Below, one piece after another: positions 48,753 to 63,700 of a stretch of 64,000 bases of DNA (within the stretch, counting starts at the first letter, position 1; every line of letters begins with the position of its first letter). Source of the DNA: Neodiprion pinetum (Eukaryota; Arthropoda; Insecta; Hymenoptera; Diprionidae); contig NC_060232.1 in NCBI RefSeq assembly GCF_021155775.2, forward strand, positions 1,984,001 to 2,048,000, given 5' to 3'. A model generated the notes under the pieces. It made no database searches, was not told the DNA's origin, and saw nothing but the letters and a program-made list of their open reading frames with translations. The position numbers and the translations under genes are program-made.

Positions 48753-51700
48753 CTAATGACCCTTACCTGACTGATTGGACCACCAGGAACTCAGAAAACA
48801 CAGCAAAAAGAGCGTGGGATCAACAGGAGAGAAGTTACGGAGGAAAAAGCACCTGCTGAAATATGTCGAAACCACAGGTTCTCGTTTTTTGGCTCTAACT
48901 TTTGATGCGTTGATCGCAGCGTATTGGGACTGCGCCCAATCGATTTCTCTCGCAAAATTACGTCGGAACAGTGCCAGAAAGAATTTATTCCTGCACTTTT
49001 CAAAATCGCGAATATTTTCGCCCAAAATGCAAAGGGGTTAGCCTTACTTTTTTTTCATTTTTCGACCAAAAAATTTTTGGTCTCAGATTCGATTCTAATG
49101 ACCCTTACCTGACTAATTGGACCACCAGGAACTCAGAAAACACAGCAAAAAGAGCGTGGGATCAACAGGAGAGAAGTTACGGAGGGAAAAGCACCTGCTG
49201 AAAAATGTCGAAAACACAGGTTCCCGTTTTTTGGCTCTAACTTTTGATGCGTTGATCGCAGCGTATTGGGACTTCGCCCAATCGATTTCTCTCGCAAAAT
49301 TACGTCGGAATAGTGCCAGAAAGAATTTATACCTGCACTTTTCAAAATCGCGAAAATTTTCGCCAAAAATGCAAAGGGGTTAGCCTTACTTTTTTTTCAT
49401 TTTTCGACCAAAAAATTTTTGGTCTCAGATTCGATTCTAATGACCCTCACCTGACTAATCGGACCACCAGGAACTCAGAAAACACAGCAAAAAGAGCGTG
49501 GGATCAACAGGAGAGAAGTTACGGAGGAAAAAGCACCTGCTGAAAAATGTCGAAAACACAGGTTCTCGTTTTTTGGCTCTAACTTTTGATGCGTTGATCG
49601 CAGCGTATTGGGACTGCGCCCAATCGATTTCTCTCGCAAAATTACGTCGGAATAGTGCTCCAATCAATTTATTCCTGCACTTTTCAAAATCGCGAAAATT
49701 TTCGCCAAAAATGCAAAGGGGTTAGCCTTATTTTTTTTTTCATTTTTCGACCAAAAAATTTTTGGTCTCAGATTCGATTCTAATGACCCTTACCTGACTA
49801 ATTGGACCACCAGGAACTCAGAAAACACAGCAAAAAGAGCGTGGGATCAACAGGAGAGAAGTTACGGAGGAAAAAGCACCTGCTGAAAAATGTCAAAAAC
49901 ACAGGTTCTCGTTTTTTGGCTCTAACTTTTGATGCGTTGATCGCAGCGTATTGGGGCTGCGCCCAATCGATTTCTCTCGCAAAATTACGTCGGAATAGTG
50001 CTACAATTAATTTATTCCTGCACTTTTCAAAATCGCGAAAATTTTCGCCAAAAATGCAAAGGGGTTAGCCTTACTTTTTTTTCATTTTTCGACCAAAAAA
50101 TTTTTGGTCTCAGATTCGATTCTGATGACCCTGACCTGACTAATTGGACCACCAGGAACTCAGAAAACACAGCAAAAAGAGCGTGGGATCAACAGGAGAG
50201 AAGTTACGGAGGAAAAAGCACCTGCTGAAAAATGTCGAAAACACAGGTTCTCGTTTTTTGGCTCTAACTTTTGATGCGTTGATCGCAGCGTATTGGGACT
50301 GCGCCCAATCGATTTCTCTCGCAAAATTACGTCGGAATAGTGCCAGAAAGAATTTATTCCTGCACTTTTAAAAATCGCCAAGATTTTCGCCAAAAATGCA
50401 AAGGGGTTAGCCTTACTTTTTTTTCATTTTTCGACCAAAAAATTTTTGGTCTCAGATTCGATTCTAATGACCCTTACCTGACTAATTGGACCACCAGGAA
50501 CTCAGAAAACACAGCAAAAAGAGCGTGGGATCAACAGGAGAGAAGTTACGGAGGAAAAAGCACCTGCTGAAAAATGTCGAAAACACAGGTTCTCGTTTTT
50601 TGGCTCTAACTTTTGATGCGTTGATCGCAGCGTATTGGGGCTGCGCCCAATCGATTTCTCTCGCAAAATTACGTCGGAATAGTGCTACAATTAATTTATT
50701 CCTGCACTTTTCAAAATCGCGAAAATTTTCGCCAAAAATGCAAAGGGGTTAGCCTTACTTTTTTTTCATTTTTTGACCAAAAAATTTTTGGTCTCGGATT
50801 CGATTCTAATGACCCTTACCTGACTAATTGGACCACCAGGAACTCAGAAAACACAGCAAAAAGAGCGTGGGATCAACAGGAAAGAAGTTACGGAGGAAAA
50901 AGCACCTGCTGAAAAATGTCGAAAACACAGGTTCCCGTTTTTTGGCTCTAACTTTTGATGCGTTGATCGCAGCGTATTGGGACTGCGCCCAATCGATTTC
51001 TCTCGCAAAATTACGTCGGAATAGTGCTACAATTAATTTATTCCTGCACTTTTCAAAATCGCGAAAATTTTCGCCAAAAATGCAAAGGGGTTAGCCTTAC
51101 TTTTTTTTCATTTTTCGACCAAAAAATTTTTGGTCTCAGATTCGATTCTAATGACCCTTACCTGACTAATTGGACCACCAGGAACTCAGAAAACACAGCA
51201 AAAAGAGCGTGGGATCAACAGGAGAGAAGTTACGGAGGAAAAAGCACCTGCTGAAAAATGTCGAAAACACAGGTTCCCGTTTTTTGGCTCTAACTTTTGA
51301 TGCGTTGATCGCAGCGTATTGGGACTGCGCCCAATCGATTTCTCTCGCAAGATTACGTCGGAATAGTGCCAGAAAGAATTTATTCCTGCACTTTTAAAAA
51401 TCGCTAAGATTTTCGCCAAAAATGCAAAGGGGTTAGCCTTACTTTTTTTTCATTTTCCGACCAAAAAATTTTTGGTCTCAGATTTGATTTTAATGACCCT
51501 TACCTGACTGATTGGACCACCAGGAACTCAGAAAACACAGCAAAAAGAGCGTGGGATCAACAGAAGAGAAGTTACGGAGGAAAAAGCACCTGCTGAAAAA
51601 TGTCGAAAACACAGGTTCCCGTTTTTTGGCTCTAACTTTTGATGCGTTGATCGCAGCGTATTGGGACTGCGCCCAATCGATTTCTCTCGCAAAATTACGT

Positions 51701-54700
51701 CGGAATAGTGCTACAATTAATTTATTCCTGCACTTTTCAAAATCGCGAAAATTTTCGCCAAAAATGCAAAGGGGTTAGCCTTACTTTTTTTTCATTTTTC
51801 GACCAAAAAATTTTTGGTCTCAGATTCGATTCTAATGACCCTTACCTGACTAATTGGACCACCGGGAACTCAGAAAACACAGCAAAAAGAGCGTGGGATC
51901 AACAGGAGAGAAGTTACGGAGGAAAAAGCACCTGCTGAAAAATGTCGAAAACACAGGTTCTCGTTTTTAGGCTCTAACTTTTGTTGCGTTGATCGCAGCG
52001 TATTGGGACTGCGCCCAATCGATTTCTCTCGCAAAATTACGTCGGAATAGTGCTACAATTAATTTATTCCTGCACTTTTCAAAATCGCGAAAATTTTCGC
52101 CAAAAATGCAAAGGGGTTAGCCTTACTTTTTTTTCATTTTTCGACCAAAAAATTTTTGGTCTCAGATTCGATTCTAATGACCCTTACCTGACTAATTGGA
52201 CCACCAGGAACTCAGAAAACACAGCAAAAAAAGCGTGGGATCAACAGGAGAGAAGTTACGAAGGAAAAAGCACCTGCTGAAAAATGTCGAAAACACAGGT
52301 TCTCGTTTTTTGGCTCTAACTTTTGATGCGTTGATCGCAGCGTATTGGGACTGCGCCCAATCGATTTCTCTCGCAAGATTACGTCGGAATAGTGCCAGAA
52401 AGAATTTATTCCTGCACTTTTAAAAATCGCTAAGATTTTCGCCAAAAATGCAAAGGGGTTAGCCTTACTTTTTTTTCATTTTTCGACCAAAAAATTTTTG
52501 GTCTCAGATTTGATTCTAATGACCCTTACCTGACTGATTGGACCACCAGGAACTCAGAAAACACAGCAAAAAGAGCGTGGGATCAACAGGAGAGAAGTTA
52601 CGGAGGAAAAAGCACCTGCTGAAAAATGTCGAAAACACAGGTTCCCGTTTTTTGGCTCTAACTTTTGATGCGTTGATCGCAGCGTATTGGGACTGCGCCC
52701 AATCGATTTCTCTCGCAAAATTACGTCGGAATAGTGCTACAATTAATTTATTCCTGCACTTTTCAAAATCGCGAAAATTTTCGCCAAAAATGCAAAGGGG
52801 TTAGCCTTACTTTTTTTTCATTTTTCGACCAAAAAATTTTTGGTCTCAGATTCGATTCTAATGACCCTTACCTGACTAATTGGACCACCAGGAACTCAGA
52901 AAACACAGCAAAAAGAGCGTGGGATCAACAGGAGAGAAGTTACGGAGGAAAAAGCACCTGCTGAAAAATGTCGAAAACACAGGTTCCCGTTTTTTGGCTC
53001 TAACTTTTGATGCGTTGATCGCAGCGTATTGGGACTGCGCCCAATCGATTTCTCTCGCAAGATTACGTCGGAATAGTGCCAGAAAGAATTTATTCCTGCA
53101 CTTTTAAAAATCGCTAAGATTTTCGCCAAAAATGCAAAGGGGTTAGCCTTACTTTTTTTTCATTTTCCGACCAAAAAATTTTTGGTCTCAGATTTGATTC
53201 TAATGACCCTTACCTGACTGATTGGACCACCAGGAACTCAGAAAACACAGCAAAAAGAGCGTGGGATCAACAGAAGAGAAGTTACGGAGGAAAAAGCACC
53301 TGCTGAAAAATGTCGAAAACACAGGTTCCCGTTTTTTGGCTCTAACTTTTGATGCGTTGATCGCAGCGTATTGGGACTGCGCCCAATCGATTTCTCTCGC
53401 AAAATTACGTCGGAATAGTGCTACAATTAATTTATTCCTGCACTTTTCAAAATCGCGAAAATTTTCGCCAAAAATGCAAAGGGGTTAGCCTTACTTTTTT
53501 TTCATTTTTCGACCAAAAAATTTTTGGTCTCAGATTCGATTCTAATGACCCTTACCTGACTAATTGGACCACCAGGAACTCAGAAAACACAGCAAAAAGA
53601 GCGTGGGATCAACAGGAGAGAAGTTACGGAGGAAAAAGCACCTGCTGAAAAATGTCGAAAACACAGGTTCTCGTTTTTAGGCTCTAACTTTTGTTGCGTT
53701 GATCGCAGCGTATTGGGACTGCGCCCAATCGATTTCTCTCGCAAAATTACGTCGAAATAGTGCTACAATTAATTTATTCCTGCACTTTTCAAAATCGCGA
53801 AAATTTTCGCCCAAAATGCAAAGGGGTTAGCCTTACTTTTTTTTCATTTTTCGACCAAAAAATTTTTGGTCTCAGATTCGATTCTAATGACCCTTACCTG
53901 ACTAATTGGACCACCAGGAACTCAGAAAACACAGCAAAAAGAGCGTGGGATCAACAGGAGAGAAGTTACGGAGGAAAAAGCACCTGCTGAAAAATGTCGA
54001 AAACACAGGTTCCCGTTTTTTGGCTCTAACTTTTGATGCGTTGATCGCAGCGTATTGGGACTGCGCCCAACCGATTTCTCTCGCAAAATTACGTCGGAAT
54101 AGTGCTACAATTAATTTATTCCTGCACTTTTCAAAATCGCGAAAATTTTCGCCAAAAATGCAAAGGGGTTAGCCTTACTTTTTTTTCATTTTTCGACCAA
54201 AAAATTTTTGGTCTCAGATTCGATTCTAATGACCCTTACCTGACTAATTGGACCACCAGGAACTCAGAAAACACAGCAAAAAGAGCGTGGGATCAACAGG
54301 AGAGAAGTTACGGAGGAAAAAGCACCTGCTGAAAAATGTTGAAAACACAGGTTCTCGTTTTTAGGCTCTAACTTTTGTTGCGTTGATCGCAGCGTATTGG
54401 GACTGCGCCCAATCGATTTCTCTCGCAAAATTACGTCGAAATAGTGCTACAATTAATTTATTCCTGCACTTTTCAAAATCGCGAAAATTTTCGCCCAAAA
54501 TGCAAAGGGGTTAGCCTTACTTTTTTTTCATTTTTCGACCAAAAAATTTTTGGTCTCAGATTCGATTCTAATGACCCTTACCTGACTAATTGGACCACCA
54601 GGAACTCAGAAAACACAGCAAAAAGAGCGTGGGATCAACAGGAGAGAAGTTACGGAGGAAAAAGCACCTGCTGAAAAATGTCGAAAACACAGGTTCCCGT

Positions 54701-57700
54701 TTTTTGGCTTTAACTTTTGATGCGTTGATCGCAGCGTATTGGGACTGCGCCCAATCGATTTCTCTTGCAAAATTACGTCGGAATAGTGCTACAATTAATT
54801 TATTCCTGCACTTTTCAAAATCGCGAAAATTTTCGCCAAAAATGCAAAGGGGTTAGCCTTATTTTTTTTTTCATTTTTCGACCAAAAAATTTTTGGTCTC
54901 AGATTCGATTCTAATGACCCTTACCTGACTAATTGGACCACCAGGAACTCAGAAAACACAGCAAAAAGAGCGTGGGATCAACAGGAGAGAAGTTACGGAG
55001 GAAAAAGCACCTGCTGAAAAATGTCGAAAACACAGGTTCTCGTTTTTTGGCTCTAACTTTTGATGCGTTGATCGCAGCGTATTGGGGCTGCGCCCAATCG
55101 ATTTCTCTCGCAAAATTACGTCGGAATAGTGCTACAATTAATTTATTCCTGCACTTTTCAAAATCGCGAAAATTTTCGCCAAAAATGCAAAGGGGTTAGC
55201 CTTACTTTTTTTTCATTTTTCGACCAAAAAATTTTTGGTCTCAGATTCGATTCTAATGACCCTGACCTGACTAATTGGACCACCAGGAACTCAGAAAACA
55301 CAGCAAAAAGAGCGTGGGATCAACAGGAGAGAAGTTACGGAGGAAAAAGCACCTGCTGAAAAATGTCGAAAACACAGGTTCTCGTTTTTTGGCTCTAACT
55401 TTTGATGCGTTGATCGCAGCGTATTGGGACTGCGCCCAATCGATTTCTCTCGCAAAATTACGTCGGAATAGCGCCAGAAAGAATTTATTCCTGCACTTTT
55501 AAAAATCGCCAAGATTTTCGCCAAAAATGCAAAGGGGTTAGCCTTACTTTTTTTTCATTTTTCGACCAAAAAATTTTTGGTCTCAGATTCGATACTAATG
55601 ACCCTTACCTGACTAATTGGACCACCAGGAACTCAGAAAACACAGCAAAAAGAGCGTGGGATCAACAGGAGAGAAGTTACGGAGGAAAAAGCACCTGCTG
55701 AAAAATGTCGAAAACACAGGTTCTCGTTTTTTGGCTCTAACTTTTGATGCGTTGATCGCAGCGTATTGGGGCTGCGCCCAATCGATTTCTCTCGCAAAAT
55801 TACGTCGGAATAGTGCTACAATTAATTTATTCCTGCACTTTTCAAAATCGCGAAAATTTTCGCCAAAAATGCAAAGGGGTTAGCCTTACTTTTTTTTCAT
55901 TTTTTGACCAAAAAATTTTTGGTCTCGGATTCGATTCTAATGACCCTGACCTGACTAATTGGACCACCAGGAACTCAGAAAACACAGCAAAAAGAGCGTG
56001 GGATCAACAGGAGAGAAGTTACGGAGGAAAAAGCACCTGCTGAAAAATGTCGAAAACACAGGTTCCCGATTTTGGCTCTAACTTTTGATGCGTTGATCGC
56101 AGCGTATTGGGACTGCGCCCAATCGATTTCTCTCGCAAAATTACGTCGGAATAGTGCTACAATTAATTTATTCCTGCACTTTTCAAAATCGCGAAAATTT
56201 TCGCCAAAAATGCAAAGGGGTTAGCCTTATTTTTTTTTTCATTTTTCGACCAAAAAATTTTTGGTCTCAGATTCGATTCTAATGACCCTTACCTGACTGA
56301 TTGGACCACCAGGAACTCAGAAAACACAGCAAAAAGAGCGTGGGATCAACAGGAGAGAAGTTACGGAGGAAAAAGCACCTGCTGAAAAATGTCGAAAACA
56401 CAGGTTCTCGTTTTTTGGCTCTAACTTTTGATGCGTTGATCGCAGCGTATTGGGGCTGCGCCCAATCGATTTCTCTCGCAAAATTACGTCGGAATAGTGC
56501 TACAATTAATTTATTCCTGCACTTTTCAAAATCGCGAAAATTTTCGCCAAAAATGCAAAGGGGTTAGCCTTACTTTTTTTTCATTTTTCGACCAAAAAAA
56601 TTTTGGTCTCAGATTCGATTCTAATGACCCTGACCTGACTAATTGGACCACCAGGAACTCAGAAAACACAGCAAAAAGAGCGTGGGATCAACAGGAGAGA
56701 AGTTACGGAGGAAAAAGCACCTGCTGAAAAATGTCGAAAACACAGGTTCTCGTTTTTTGGCTCTAACTTTTGATGCGTTGATCGCAGCGTATTGGGACTG
56801 CGCCCAATCGATTTCTCTCGCAAGATTACGTCGGAATAGTGCCAGAAAGAATTTATTCCTGCACTTTTAAAAATCGCTAAGATTTTCGCCAAAAATGCAA
56901 AGGGGTTAGCCTTACTTTTTTTTCATTTTCCGACCAAAAAATTTTTGGTCTCAGATTTGATTCTAATGACCCTTACCTGACTGATTGGACCACCAGGAAC
57001 TCAGAAAACACAGCAAAAAGAGCGTGGGATCAACAGAAGAGAAGTTACGGAGGAAAAAGCACCTGCCGAAAAATGTCGAAAACACAGGTTCCCGTTTTTT
57101 GGCTCTAACTTTTGATGCGTTGATCGCGGCGTATTGGGACTGCGCCCAATCGATTTCTCTCGCAAAATTACGTCGGAATAGTGCTACAATTAATTTATTC
57201 CTGCACTTTTCAAAATCGCGAAAATTTTCGCCAAAAATGCAAAGGGGTTAGCCTTACTTTTTTTTCATTTTTCGACCAAAAAATTTTTGGTCTCAGATTC
57301 GATTCTAATGACCCTCACCTGACTAATTGGACCACCGGGAACTCAGAAAACACAGCAAAAAGAGCGTGGGATCAACAGGAGAGAAGTTACGGAGGAAAAA
57401 GCACCTGCTGAAAAATGTCGAAAACACAGGTTCTCGTTTTTAGGCTCTAACTTTTGTTGCGTTGATCGCAGCGTATTGGGACTGCGCCCAATCGATTTCT
57501 CTCGCAAAATTACGTCGGAATAGTGCTACAATTAATTTATTCCTGCACTTTTCAAAATCGCGAAAATTTTCGCCAAAAATGCAAAGGGGTTAGCCTTACT
57601 TTTTTTTCATTTTTCGACCAAAAAATTTTTGGTCTCAGATTCGATTCTAATGACCCTTACCTGACTAATTGGACCACCAGGAACTCAGAAAACACAGCAA

Positions 57701-60700
57701 AAAAAGCGTGGGATCAACAGGAGAGAAGTTACGAAGGAAAAAGCACCTGCTGAAAAATGTCGAAAACACAGGTTCTCGTTTTTTGGCTCTAACTTTTGAT
57801 GCGTTGATCGCAGCGTATTGGGACTGCGCCCAATCGATTTCTCTCGCAAGATTACGTCGGAATAGTGCCAGAAAGAATTTATTCCTGCACTTTTAAAAAT
57901 CGCTAAGATTTTCGCCAAAAATGCAAAGGGGTTAGCCTTACTTTTTTTTCATTTTTCGACCAAAAAATTTTTGGTCTCAGATTTGATTCTAATGACCCTT
58001 ACCTGACTGATTGGACCACCAGGAACTCAGAAAACACAGCAAAAAGAGCGTGGGATCAACAGGAGAGAAGTTACGGAGGAAAAAGCACCTGCTGAAAAAT
58101 GTCGAAAACACAGGTTCCCGTTTTTTGGCTCTAACTTTTGATGCGTTGATCGCAGCGTATTGGGACTGCGCCCAATCGATTTCTCTCGCAAAATTACGTC
58201 GGAATAGTGCTACAATTAATTTATTCCTGCACTTTTCAAAATCGCGAAAATTTTCGCCAAAAATGCAAAGGGGTTAGCCTTACTTTTTTTTCATTTTTCG
58301 ACCAAAAAATTTTTGGTCTCAGATTCGATTCTAATGACCCTTACCTGACTAATTGGACCACCAGGAACTCAGAAAACACAGCAAAAAGAGCGTGGGATCA
58401 ACAGGAGAGAAGTTACGGAGGAAAAAGCACCTGCTGAAAAATGTCGAAAACACAGGTTCTCGTTTTTAGGCTCTAACTTTTGTTGCGTTGATCGCAGCGT
58501 ATTGGGACTGCGCCCAATCGATTTCTCTCGCAAAATTACGTCGAAATAGTGCTACAATTAATTTATTCCTGCACTTTTCAAAATCGCGAAAATTTTCGCC
58601 CAAAATGCAAAGGGGTTAGCCTTACTTTTTTTTCATTTTTCGACCAAAAAATTTTTGGTCTCAGATTCGATTCTAATGACCCTTACCTGACTAATTGGAC
58701 CACCAGGAACTCAGAAAACACAGCAAAAAGAGCGTGGGATCAACAGGAGAGAAGTTACGGAGGAAAAAGCACCTGCTGAAAAATGTCGAAAACACAGGTT
58801 CCCGTTTTTTGGCTCTAACTTTCGATGCGTTGATCGCAGCGTATTGGGACTGCGCCCAATCGATTTCTCTCGCAAAATTACGTCGGAATAGTGCTACAAT
58901 TAATTTATTCCTGCACTTTTCAAAATCGCGAAAATTTTCGCCAAAAATGCAAAGGGGTTAGCCTTACTTTTTTTTCATTTTTCGACCAAAAAATTTTTGG
59001 TCTCAGATTTGATTCTAATGACCCTTACCTGACTAATTGGACCACCAGGAACTCAGAAAACACAGCAAAAAGAGCGTGGGATCAACAGGAGAGAAGTTAC
59101 GGAGGAAAAAGCACCTGCTGAAAAATGTCGAAAACACAGGTTCTCGTTTTTTGGCTCTAACTTTTGATGCGTTGATCGCAGCGTATTGGGACTGCGCCCA
59201 ATCGATTTCTCTCACAAAATTACGTCGGAAAAGTGCTACAATTAATTTATTCCTGCACTTTTCAAAATCGCGAAAATTTTCGCCAAAAATGCAAAGGGGT
59301 TAGCCTTACTTTTTTTTCATTTTTCGACCAAAAAATTTTTGGTCTCAGATTTGATTCTAATGACCCTTACCTGACTAATTGGACCACCAGGAACTCAGAA
59401 AACACAGCAAAAAGAGCGTGGGATCAACAGGAGAGAAGTTACGGAGGAAAAAGCACCTGCTGAAAAATGTCGAAAACACAGGTTCTCGTTTTTAGGCTCT
59501 AACTTTTGTTGCGTTGATCGCAGCGTATTGGGACTGCGCCCAATCGATTTTTCTCGCAAAATTACGTCGGAATAGTGCTACAATTAATTTATTCCTGCAC
59601 TTTTCAAAATCGCGAAAATTTTCGCCAAAAATGCAAAGGGGTTAGCCTTACTTTGTTTTCATTTTTCGACCAAAAAATTTTTGGTCTCAGATTCGATTCT
59701 AATGACCCTTACCTGACTAATTGGACCACCAGGAACTCAGAAAACACAGCAAAAAAAGCGTGGGATCAACAGGAGAGAAGTTACGAAGGAAAAAGCACCT
59801 GCTGAAAAATGTCGAAAACACAGGTTCTCGTTTTTTGGCTCTAACTTTTGATGCGTTGATCGCAGCGTATTGGGACTGCGCCCAATCGATTTCTCTCGCA
59901 AGATCACGTCGGAATAGTGCCAGAAAGAATTTATTCCTGCACTTTTAAAAATCGCTAAGATTTTCGCCAAAAATGCAAAGGGGTTAGCCTTACTTTTTTT
60001 TCATTTTTCGACCAAAAAATTTTTGGTCTCAGATTTGATTCTAATGACCCTTACCTGACTGATTGGACCACCAGGAACTCAGAAAACACAGCAAAAAGAG
60101 CGTGGGATCAACAGGAGAGAAGTTACGGAGGAAAAAGCACCTGCTAAAATATGTCGAAACCACAGGTTCTCGTTTTTTGGCTCTAACTTCTGATGCGTTG
60201 ATCGCAGCGTATTGGGACTGCGCCCAATCGATTTCTCTCGCAAAATTACGTCGGAACAGTGCCAGAAAGAATTTATTCCTGCACTTTTCAAAATCGCGAA
60301 TATTTTCGCCCAAAATGCAAAGGGGTTAGCCTTACTTTTTTTTCATTTTTCGACCAAAAAATTTTTGGTCTCAGATTCGATTCTAATGACCCTTACCTGA
60401 CTAATTGGACCACCAGGAACTCAGAAAACACAGCAAAAAGAGCGTGGGATCAACAGGAGAGAAGTTACGGAGGGAAAAGCACCTGCTGAAAAATGTCGAA
60501 AACACAGGTTCCCGTTTTTTGGCTCTAACTTTTGATGCGTTGATCGCAGCGTATTGGGACTTCGCCCAATCGATTTCTCTCGCAAAATTACGTCGGAATA
60601 GTGCTCCAATTAATTTATTCCTGCACTTTTCAAAATCGCGAAAATTTTCGCCAAAAATGCAAAGGGGTTAGCCTTATTTTTTTTTTCATTTTTCGACCAG

Positions 60701-63700
60701 AAAATTTTTGTTCTCAGATTCGATTCTAATGACCCTTACCTGACTTATTGGACCACCAGGAACTCAGAAAACACAGCAAAAAAAGCGTGGGATCAACAGG
60801 AGAGAAGTTACGGAGGAAAAAGCACCTGCTGAAAAATGTCGAAAACACAGGTTCTCGTTTTTTGGCTCTAACTTTTGATGCGTTGATCGCAGCGTATTGG
60901 GACTGCGCCCAATCGATTTTTCTCGCAAAATTACGTCGGAATAGTGCTACAATTAATTTATTCCTGCACTTTTCAAAATCGCGAAAATTTTCGCCAAAAA
61001 TGCAAAGGGGTTAGCCTTATTTTTTTTTTCATTTTTCGACCAGAAAATTTTTGTTCTCAGATTCGATTCTAATGACCCTTACCTGACTTATTGGACCACC
61101 AGGAACTCAGAAAACACAGCAAAAAGAGCGTGGGATCAACAGGAGAGAAGTTACGGAGGAAAAAGCACCTGCTGAAAAATGTCGAAAACACAGGTTCTCG
61201 TTTTTAGGCTCTAACTTTTGTTGCGTTGATCGCAGCGTATTGGGACTGCGCCCAATCGATTTCTCTCGCAAAATTACGTCGGAATAGTGCCAGAAAGAAT
61301 TTATTCCTGCACTTTTAAAAATCGCCAAGATTTTCGCCAAAAATGCAAAGGGGTTAGCCTTACTTTTTTTTCATTTTTCGACCAAAAAATTTTAGGTCTC
61401 AGATTTGATTCTAATGACCCTTACCTGACTAATTGGACCACCAGGAACTCAGAAAACACAGCAAAAAGAGCGTGGGATCAACAGGAGAGAAGTTACGGAG
61501 GAAAAAGCACCTGCTGAAAAATGTCGAAAACACAGGTTCTCGTTTTTAGGCTCTAACTTTTGTTGCGTTGATCGCAGCGTATTGGGACTGCGCCCAATCG
61601 ATTTTTCTCGCAAAATTACGTCGGAATAGTGCTACAATTAATTTATTCCTGCACTTTTCAAAATCGCGAAAATTTTCGCCAAAAATGCAAAGGGGTTAGC
61701 CTTACTTTTTTTTCATTTTTCGACCAAAAAATTTTTGGTCTCAGATTTGATTCTAATGACCCTTACCTGACTGATTGGACCACCAGGAACTCAGAAAACA
61801 CAGCAAAAAGAGCGTGGGATCAACAGGAGAGAAGTTACGGAGGAAAAAGCACCTGCTAAAATATGTCGAAACCACAGGTTCTCGTTTTTTGGCTCTAACT
61901 TTTGATGCGTTGATCGCAGCGTATTGGGACTGCGCCCAATCGATTTCTCTCGCAAAATTACGTCGGAACAGTGCCAGAAAGAATTTATTCCCGCACTTTT
62001 CAAAATCGCGAATATTTTCGCCCAAAATGCAAAGGGGTTAGCCTTACTTTTTTTTCATTTTTCGACCAAAAAATTTTTGGTCTCAGATTCGATTCTAATG
62101 ACCCTTACCTGACTAATTGGACCACCAGGAACTCAGAAAACACAGCAAAAAGAGCGTGGGATCAACAGGAGAGAAGTTACGGAGGGAAAAGCACCTGCTG
62201 AAAAATGTCGAAAACACAGGTTCCCGTTTTTTGGCTCTAACTTTTGATGCGTTGATCGCAGCGTATTGGGACTTCGCCCAATCGATTTCTCTCGCAAAAT
62301 TACGTCGGAATAGTGCTCCAATTAATTTATTCCTGCACTTTTCAAAATCGCGAAAATTTTCGCCAAAAATGCAAAGGGGTTAGCCTTATTTTTTTTTTCA
62401 TTTTTCGACCAAAAAATTTTTGGTCTCAGATTCGATTCTAATGACCCTTACCTGACTAATTGGACCACCAGGAACTCAGAAAACACAGCAAAAAGAGCGT
62501 GGGATCAACAGGAGAGAAGTTACGGAGGAAAAAGCACCTGCTGAAAAATGTCGAAAACACAGGTTCTCGTTTTTTGGCTCTAACTTTTGATGCGTTGATC
62601 GCAGCGTATTGGGGCTGCGCCCAATCGATTTCTCTCGCAAAATTACGTCGGAATAGTGCTACAATTAATTTATTCCTGCACTTTTAAAAATCGCTAAGAT
62701 TTTCGCCAAAAATGCAAAGGGGTTAGCCTTACTTTTTTTTCATTTTTCGACCAAAAAATTTTTGGTCTCAGATTCGATTCTAATGACCCTGACCTGACTA
62801 ATTGGACCACCAGGAACTCAGAAAACACAGCAAAAAGAGCGTGGGATCAACAGGAGAGAAGTTACGGAGGAAAAAGCACCCGCTGAAAAATGTCGAAAAC
62901 ACAGGTTCTCGTTTTTTGGCTCTAACTTTTGATGCGTTGATCGCAGCGTATTGGGACTGCGCCCAATCGATTTCTCTCGCAAAATTACGTCGGAATAGTG
63001 CTACAATTAATTTATTCCTGCACTTTTCAAAATCGCGAAAATTTTCGCCAAAAATGCAAAGGGGTTAGCCTTACTTTTTTTTCATTTTTCGACCAAAAAA
63101 TTTTTGGTCTCAGATTCGATTCTAATGACCCTTACCTGACTAATTGGACCACCAGGAACTCAGAAAACACAGCAAAAAGAGCGTGGGATCAACAGGAGAG
63201 AAGTTACGGAGGAAAAAGCACCTGCTGAAAAATGTCGAAAACACAGGTTCCCGTTTTTTGGCTCTAACTTTTGATGCGTTGATCGCAGCGTATTGGGACT
63301 GCGCCCAATCGATTTCTCTCGCAAGATTACGTCGGAATAGTGCCAGAAAGAATTTATTCCTGCACTTTTAAAAATCGCTAAGATTTTCGCCAAAAATGCA
63401 AAGGGGTTAGCCTTACTTTTTTTTCATTTTCCGACCAAAAAATTTTTGGTCTCAGATTTGATTCTAATGACCCTTACCTGACTGATTGGACCACCAGGAA
63501 CTCAGAAAACACAGCAAAAAGAGCGTGGGATCAACAGAAGAGAAGTTACGGAGGAAAAAGCACCTGCTGAAAAATGTCGAAAACACAGGTTCCCGTTTTT
63601 TGGCTCTAACTTTTGATGCGTTGATCGCAGCGTATTGGGACTGCGCCCAATCGATTTCTCTCGCAAAATTACGTCGGAATAGTGCTACAATTAATTTATT

